DNA from: an uncultured Lachnospiraceae bacterium
GTDB taxonomy: Bacteria > Bacillota > Clostridia > Lachnospirales > Lachnospiraceae
DNA length: 47,344 nt
Assembly (NCBI GenBank): GCA_947630485.1
Contig: CANRHU010000019.1
Location: 1 to 47,344, forward strand
Reading direction: 5' to 3'
Position 1 is the first letter of the stretch, and the number at the start of each line of letters is the position of its first letter. A program made the translations under genes and the position numbers. The notes beneath the pieces are model-generated. The model did not search any database. It saw only the letters and a program-made list of their open reading frames with translations, and was not told the origin of the DNA. This document shows, piece by piece, positions 43,606 through 47,344 of this stretch.

Positions 43606-44085
43606 ATGCTTAAGAAAGAAAATGACGCCCATATCGGGACGCCGCAGACTACAGACTCCAAAACCACCGGCGAACTGCTGCGTATCCTGACCGGCACTCA
43701 TTCGCAGAAGGAACTGGACGCCTATCTTGAAACACATACAAAACCGGATGCCAGTATGGATTTCGCCGGCTGCTTTCAGCATTTGCTAAAGAGCCATGAT
43801 CTGAAAAAGTCCGATGTCATCCGCGCGGCCCAGCTGGACCGCACCTACGGCTACCAGATCTTAAACGGCGCGCGGCAGCCGGGGCGCGACAAGATCCTGG
43901 CCCTGTGCGTTGCTGCCGGTCTTACTCTGCGGGAGACACAGCGGTGCCTGGAGTGCGCCGGAGAGGGAATTCTCTACGCCAAATCTTCCCGGGACGCGGT
44001 TATTATATACGGAATCGAACACCATATGGATGTAATGCGGATCAATGAACTTCTGTCTAATAAAGGGGAGCGTATCCTGGAGTAG
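43606..44085 (+). CDS. HTH (XRE-like) protein paired with the kinase
   Basis: 159 residues. Central helix-turn-helix at about 62-110 (CFQHLLKSHDLKKSDVIRAA then LDRTYGYQILNGARQPGRDK), followed by a helical C-terminus (LTLRETQRCLECAGEGILYAK). The N-terminus is Thr/Ser-rich (TPQTTDSKTTGELL), a plausible target for the neighbouring Ser/Thr kinase. AAGGAG precedes the ATG. Divergent arrangement with a kinase suggests a signalling pair; direct function unknown. Confidence 0.75.
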   Translation: MLKKENDAHIGTPQTTDSKTTGELLRILTGTHSQKELDAYLETHTKPDASMDFAGCFQHLLKSHDLKKSDVIRAAQLDRTYGYQILNGARQPGRDKILALCVAAGLTLRETQRCLECAGEGILYAKSSRDAVIIYGIEHHMDVMRINELLSNKGERILE

Positions 44086-44092
44086 AATTGAC

Positions 44093-44135
44093 AAAAACGG
44101 CCGCAGCCCCGCATTACTGGGTTGCAGCCGTTTTT
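44093..44135 (+). terminator. Terminator after the HTH gene
   Basis: AAAAACGGC pairs with (A)GCCGTTTTT around an inner GCAGCCC/GGGTTGC stem and a ~9-base loop. Strong and symmetrical, so it could also stop transcription from the convergent pepV side. Confidence 0.85.
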
Positions 44136-44141
44136 GATTTC

Positions 44142-44223
44142 CATGCGGGAAGGGTGCCAGTGGCACGCTTTCCGTATTTTCATTTCCATGCGAACAAAGC
44201 GCCAGTGACGCTCCGTTTGTATT
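44142..44223. repeat. Two tandem hairpin repeats of the dispersed family
   Basis: Hairpin 44142-44183 (GGAAGG-GTGCC/GGCAC-GCTTTCC) and hairpin 44190-44223, whose 25-base core 44199-44223 is the exact inverted copy of 21823-21847. Units share the frame CATGCG-hairpin-GTATTTT. They lie between the HTH gene terminator and the pepV stop codon. Confidence 0.75.
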
Positions 44224-44224
44224 T

Positions 44225-45643
44225 TTATTCGCACAGTTCAGCGATCACCTGCGCAAAGATTTTCGCGCTTGTCACCAGATCCGAAAGCTCTGCCCTCTCG
44301 TCGGCCCCATGCATCCGGTTGTCCGTTCCCGGCATCGACGCGCCGAAAGCTACACCGTTCTTTAAGTGATGCACATAGGTTCCTCCTCCGATTGCCTGGC
44401 AGCTGCCCTTCAATCCTGTATAAGCCTCATACACGCGAAGAAGCGTCTGCACGAATTCGGAATTCTCATCCACGTGGTGCGGCGGATTAAAGGAATCATT
44501 GCGGAGCGTGATTCCCCGGGCCGCCATATTGGCCTTCGCGACATTCAGCATATTCTCGTTCGTGGCACAGAGCGGGCAGCGGGCGTCAAACAGGCCCTCC
44601 AGGCGGGACTCCGTCACCTTCAGCATCGTAAACGACAGGGTCAGTTTTCCGGATATCTCATCGCATAAGTCGATTCCAAGGCCCTTTCCGTTTAAATCGC
44701 CGTGCGGAATCAGCTCCCACAGATTCTTTAACGCGTCGATCTGCGGACAGGGCGCAAACGGCAGCCTCGTCAGATACGTCAGAAGCCCTGTCAGCGCGTT
44801 GTTGCCGGTCTGCGGACTGGCCGCATGGGCTCCCTCGCCGACCGCTGTAACCTTAACTCGTGTAACCTTGCTTTCACCGCAAGGTTCCAAAAGAAACGCG
44901 ACTCCGATCTCGTCCGTCACTTCTTTTCCGATCCGCTCCAGAAGCTCCGTTTCCAGGCCTTCCACCTCTGCAAACGCCTTGCCAGGAACCACATTTACTT
45001 TGATTCCCGCATCAACGCTCACCAATCTGGGCAGCGCCGTTCCGGCCGCGAATTCCGCGTCAAACTGACCGGCCAGACGGCCTTTCTCAATATTGATCAC
45101 CGGAAAATCCGCATCCGGAGAGAAGGTCATCGGCGCTTCCTTCTCGATCTGATAATAATGGGCGATATCCGAGCTTCCGCATTCCTCGTCACAGCCCAGA
45201 ATCAGCCGCACATTTTTCGATACCGGAATCCCCAGCTCTTTTACGCAGCGCATCGCGTAAAGGGCGGCCACCGCGGGCCCCTTGTCGTCTGACGTGCCGC
45301 GGCCGTAAAGTTTGCCGTCTTTCAGGATCGGGACAAACGGATCCGTCACCTGCCATCCTTCCCCGGCCGGAACCACGTCCAGATGGGCCAGGATGTCCAG
45401 CTGCTTCGGCTGACTGTTGAGATCGATCGTGCCAACGTAATTGTCGTAATTGCGGACCGAAAAGCCGTAGGCTTCCGCCCTGCGAAGCGCGGCGGAAAGG
45501 GCCTCGGCCGGGCCGGCGCCGTAGGGCTTGCCGGGTTCGGACGGCATCTTTTCGCTGTTGATGCGGCAGAGGGTGAAGAGGTCCTCGACCAGCTCTTCGG
45601 TGTGAGCGTCGATGTAGGCGGTGATTTCGTTTTGGTATTTCAT
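44225..45643 (-). CDS. pepV: M20 family dipeptidase PepV
   Basis: 472 residues. Metal and catalytic residues visible: His87-x-Asp89 (ILAHLDVVPAGEGW), Asp119/120 (GRGTSDDKGPA), Glu153/154 (GCDEECGSSD), and a C-terminal metal-binding His in GGTYVHHLKNGVAFG, with the lid domain between. It hydrolyses dipeptides in the cytosol. The ATG at 45643 has GAGGAA upstream and begins the family sequence MKYQNEITAYI; a longer frame of 84 codons upstream is just the minisatellite read through. The upstream region (45644-46021) is occupied by tandem repeats and palindromes. Confidence 0.93.
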   Translation of the reverse strand: MKYQNEITAYIDAHTEELVEDLFTLCRINSEKMPSEPGKPYGAGPAEALSAALRRAEAYGFSVRNYDNYVGTIDLNSQPKQLDILAHLDVVPAGEGWQVTDPFVPILKDGKLYGRGTSDDKGPAVAALYAMRCVKELGIPVSKNVRLILGCDEECGSSDIAHYYQIEKEAPMTFSPDADFPVINIEKGRLAGQFDAEFAAGTALPRLVSVDAGIKVNVVPGKAFAEVEGLETELLERIGKEVTDEIGVAFLLEPCGESKVTRVKVTAVGEGAHAASPQTGNNALTGLLTYLTRLPFAPCPQIDALKNLWELIPHGDLNGKGLGIDLCDEISGKLTLSFTMLKVTESRLEGLFDARCPLCATNENMLNVAKANMAARGITLRNDSFNPPHHVDENSEFVQTLLRVYEAYTGLKGSCQAIGGGTYVHHLKNGVAFGASMPGTDNRMHGADERAELSDLVTSAKIFAQVIAELCE

Positions 45644-45701
45644 GGGTATATTCCTCGCTTTCTTTTTTTCTTGAGGGGGGGATGAGGGGGGCGGCGCGGT
45701 G

Positions 45702-45877
45702 GACGGGCTGCGGCTGCGCCGGACGCTTGGGATGTCTGACGGGCTGCGAGCGGCGGCGGACACCTGGGGTGTTTGACAAGCTGCGAGCGGCGGCGGATGC
45801 CTGGGGTGTTTGACGGGCTGCGGCTGCGCCGGACGCTTGGGATGTCTGACAAGCTGCGGCTGCGCCGGACGCTTGGG
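45702..45877. repeat. Five-unit 36-37 bp minisatellite
   Basis: Head-to-tail units beginning GACGGGCTGCG or GACAAGCTGCG: 45702-45737, 45738-45774, 45775-45811, 45812-45847, 45848-~45877. Units 1 and 4 are identical; 2 and 3 form a second variant. No spacers, so it is not a CRISPR array. It sits upstream of pepV. Confidence 0.9.
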
Positions 45878-45880
45878 TGA

Positions 45881-45943
45881 CGGCGACTCCGCCATGCTCC
45901 CATCTGCTGAACCTGCGGTTCATCAGATGGACGGCTGTCGCCG
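45881..45943. repeat. Large palindrome A
   Basis: Inner arms 45900-45913 and 45917-45930 (CCATCTGCTGAACC with one mismatch, 3-base loop), outer arms CGGCGAC/GTCGCCG (45881-45887, 45937-45943). Confidence 0.8.
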
Positions 45944-46019
45944 TATGGCCAGCCGAATACATTTCTCCTGGCGTGAGCAAGCTCCCGCCCTGAGAAATGC
46001 ATTCATCTGGCCGCATGGC
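45941..46019. repeat. Large palindrome B, abutting the prfC stop
   Basis: Imperfect ~28-bp arms (45941-45968 with 45991-46018; for example ATACATTTCTC against GAGAAATGCAT) around an inner GGCGTGAGC/GCTCCCGCC hairpin. It begins three bases past the prfC stop on the minus strand and lacks a T-run, so it looks like a repeat element rather than a classic terminator. Confidence 0.75.
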
Positions 46020-46021
46020 TC

Positions 46022-47344
46022 CTAGTTACGACCAAAGTCGCACATAATTAATTTGGGATTTCGCTCTTGGACCATTCCGACGCTCCAGCTGTTGATGAAC
46101 AGCAGGAGCGGGTTGCCTTTCAGGTCGCGGATGCGTTTCATGTCGGAGGTGCCTTGGATCTTCTCTACGTCGATCTCGTCTTTGTTCTCCACCCAGCGGA
46201 TGTACTCGTAGGGGAGCTGATCCAGTTTTACCTCGACGCCGTACTCATTCTCCAGGCGGTAGGTCAGCACCTCGAACTGCAGCTCGCCGACGACACCGAC
46301 AATGATCTCCTCCATACCGGTGTTGAACTCCTGGAAGATCTGGATCGCGCCTTCCTGGGCGATCTGGTTCACGCCTTTTAAGAACTGCTTCCGCTTCATC
46401 GTATCTATCTGACGTACCCGTGCGAAATGCTCCGGCGCGAAGGTGGGGATGCCCTCGAACTCAAACTTCTCATTGGACAGGCACAGGGTGTCGCCAATGG
46501 AGAAAATCCCCGGGTCGAACACGCCGATGATGTCTCCGGCGTAAGCCTCGTCCACGATCTTCCGGTCCTGGGCCATCAGCTGCTGGGGCTGAGACAGGCG
46601 CAGCTTCTTGCCGCCCTGCACATGGTTGACCTCCATGCCTGCCTCAAACCTGCCGGACACGATCCGCATGAACGCGATCCGGTCCCGGTGGGCTTTGTTC
46701 ATATTGGCCTGGATTTTGAACACAAAGGCCGAGAACTGCTCCTTAAACGGATCGACCTCCCCGGTCGTTGTCTTTCTGGGAAGCGGCGACGTGGTCATAT
46801 CCAGGAAATGCCGGAGAAATGTCTCCACGCCGAAATTGGTCAGCGCCGACCCGAAGAAGACCGGCGACAGATTTCCCCGCCGCACACGCTCCAGGTCGAA
46901 CTCGTCCGCGGCGCCGTCCAAAAGCTCGATCTCGTCCAGAAGCTGCTTATGGTAATCCGCGCCGATCACCGACTCCACGTCCGTCCCTTCCACGTCGAAG
47001 GTCTGGGACGCAACCTCTTTCTGGCCGCCCATGGCTGCCGTGAAGGTGGTGATCTTGCGGGTATTCCGGTCGTACACGCCCTTAAAATTCTTCCCGCAGC
47101 CGATGGGCCAGTTGATGGGACACGTCCGGATGCCAAGGACATTTTCAATATCGTCCATCAGTTCAAACGGGTCCTTCGCCTCCCGGTCCAGCTTGTTAAT
47201 AAAAGTGAAAATGGGAATCCCGCGCATCACGCAGACCTTGAACAGCTTGATGGTCTGGGCCTCCACGCCCTTGGAGCCGTCGATGACCATGACCGCGCTG
47301 TCCGCCGCCATCAGCGTCCGGTAGGTGTCCTCGGAGAAGTCCTG
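46022..47344 (-). CDS. prfC: Peptide chain release factor 3 (partial, N-terminus outside window)
   Basis: 440 residues of ~530; the frame stays open to the right edge, upstream of the internal ATG at 47311 (DFSEDTYRTLMAADSAVMVID is continuous across it). GTPase motif FINKLDREAKDP (NKxD), then RF3-specific EF-Tu-like domain 2 (RIAFMRIVSGRFEAGMEV) and C-terminal domain (VVGELQFEVLTYRLENEYGVEV). RF3 recycles RF1/RF2 after termination. Ends in TAG beside palindrome B. Confidence 0.96.
   Translation of the reverse strand, partial: QDFSEDTYRTLMAADSAVMVIDGSKGVEAQTIKLFKVCVMRGIPIFTFINKLDREAKDPFELMDDIENVLGIRTCPINWPIGCGKNFKGVYDRNTRKITTFTAAMGGQKEVASQTFDVEGTDVESVIGADYHKQLLDEIELLDGAADEFDLERVRRGNLSPVFFGSALTNFGVETFLRHFLDMTTSPLPRKTTTGEVDPFKEQFSAFVFKIQANMNKAHRDRIAFMRIVSGRFEAGMEVNHVQGGKKLRLSQPQQLMAQDRKIVDEAYAGDIIGVFDPGIFSIGDTLCLSNEKFEFEGIPTFAPEHFARVRQIDTMKRKQFLKGVNQIAQEGAIQIFQEFNTGMEEIIVGVVGELQFEVLTYRLENEYGVEVKLDQLPYEYIRWVENKDEIDVEKIQGTSDMKRIRDLKGNPLLLFINSWSVGMVQERNPKLIMCDFGRN

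Noticed and set aside
45702-45877. Possible CRISPR array
   Set aside because: Units are directly adjacent with no spacers and no cas genes are nearby; it is a minisatellite.
45644-45895. Pro/Arg-rich N-terminal extension of PepV
   Set aside because: It is the minisatellite translated; PepV family proteins begin at the ATG at 45643.

Overview
The window looks like a chromosomal segment of a Gram-positive, anaerobic gut clostridium, most likely Lachnospiraceae. The signs are strong AGGAGG ribosome sites, sigma-A promoters with 17-base spacers, a T-box leader, a CIRCE element, a YlmC/YmxH sporulation gene, LplABC-type sugar transporters with a membrane AraC regulator, Cys-type cytosolic sulfatases and DegV/MetNIQ/RF3 genes of clostridial type. 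The bulk is GC-rich; about 34.5-41.8 kb is visibly more A/T-rich. Both ends cut through genes (carB at the left, prfC at the right). No rRNA, tRNA or CRISPR array was seen.

Layout. 1-1.7 kb: end of carB and its terminator. 1.7-17.8 kb, all on the minus strand: a glycan-utilisation cluster with a membrane AraC regulator, three Cys-type sulfatases, an LplB/LplC/solute-binding-protein importer, a GH2 glycosidase, a DUF4965 six-hairpin-like protein and, upstream, galactokinase. None of the enzymes has a signal peptide, so the likely logic is import of intact sulfated oligosaccharides followed by cytoplasmic desulfation and hydrolysis. 18-21.8 kb: DegV protein with a consensus promoter and palindromic operator, a hypothetical protein, a two-gene chromate transporter and a divergent LysR regulator. 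22-24.2 kb: htpG with a perfect CIRCE upstream of its -35 box and a hairpin-rich leader. 24.2-25 kb: an integrase remnant and an unannotated type I toxin-antitoxin locus (31-residue membrane toxin with a convergent antisense RNA). 25-30 kb: two small membrane proteins, a YlmC-type protein and a domain-swapped GH3 beta-glucosidase. 30-33.1 kb: metN-metI-metQ under a T-box whose candidate specifier is a Met codon. 33.1-34.6 kb: an AAA/DUF4143 ATPase whose promoter is bracketed by two copies of a palindrome.

34.6-40.6 kb is the most interesting region. It is an A/T-rich six-gene operon: a lipoprotein-anchored polymorphic toxin (membrane segment, HINT autoprocessing domain, WHH nuclease domain), a SUKH/SMI1-like immunity protein, a second lipoprotein, two MacB/FtsX-type permease subunits and an ABC ATPase. 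Copies of the same palindrome lie at both edges. I propose this as a self-contained toxin-immunity-transporter system for a monoderm bacterium.

40.8-47.3 kb: a secreted cell-wall-binding protein divergent from an XRE regulator, a Hanks-type membrane kinase divergent from an HTH protein, a PepV dipeptidase followed (toward prfC) by a five-unit minisatellite and two large palindromes, then prfC. A separate family of small hairpin repeats occurs near 21.8, 24.1 and 44.2 kb.
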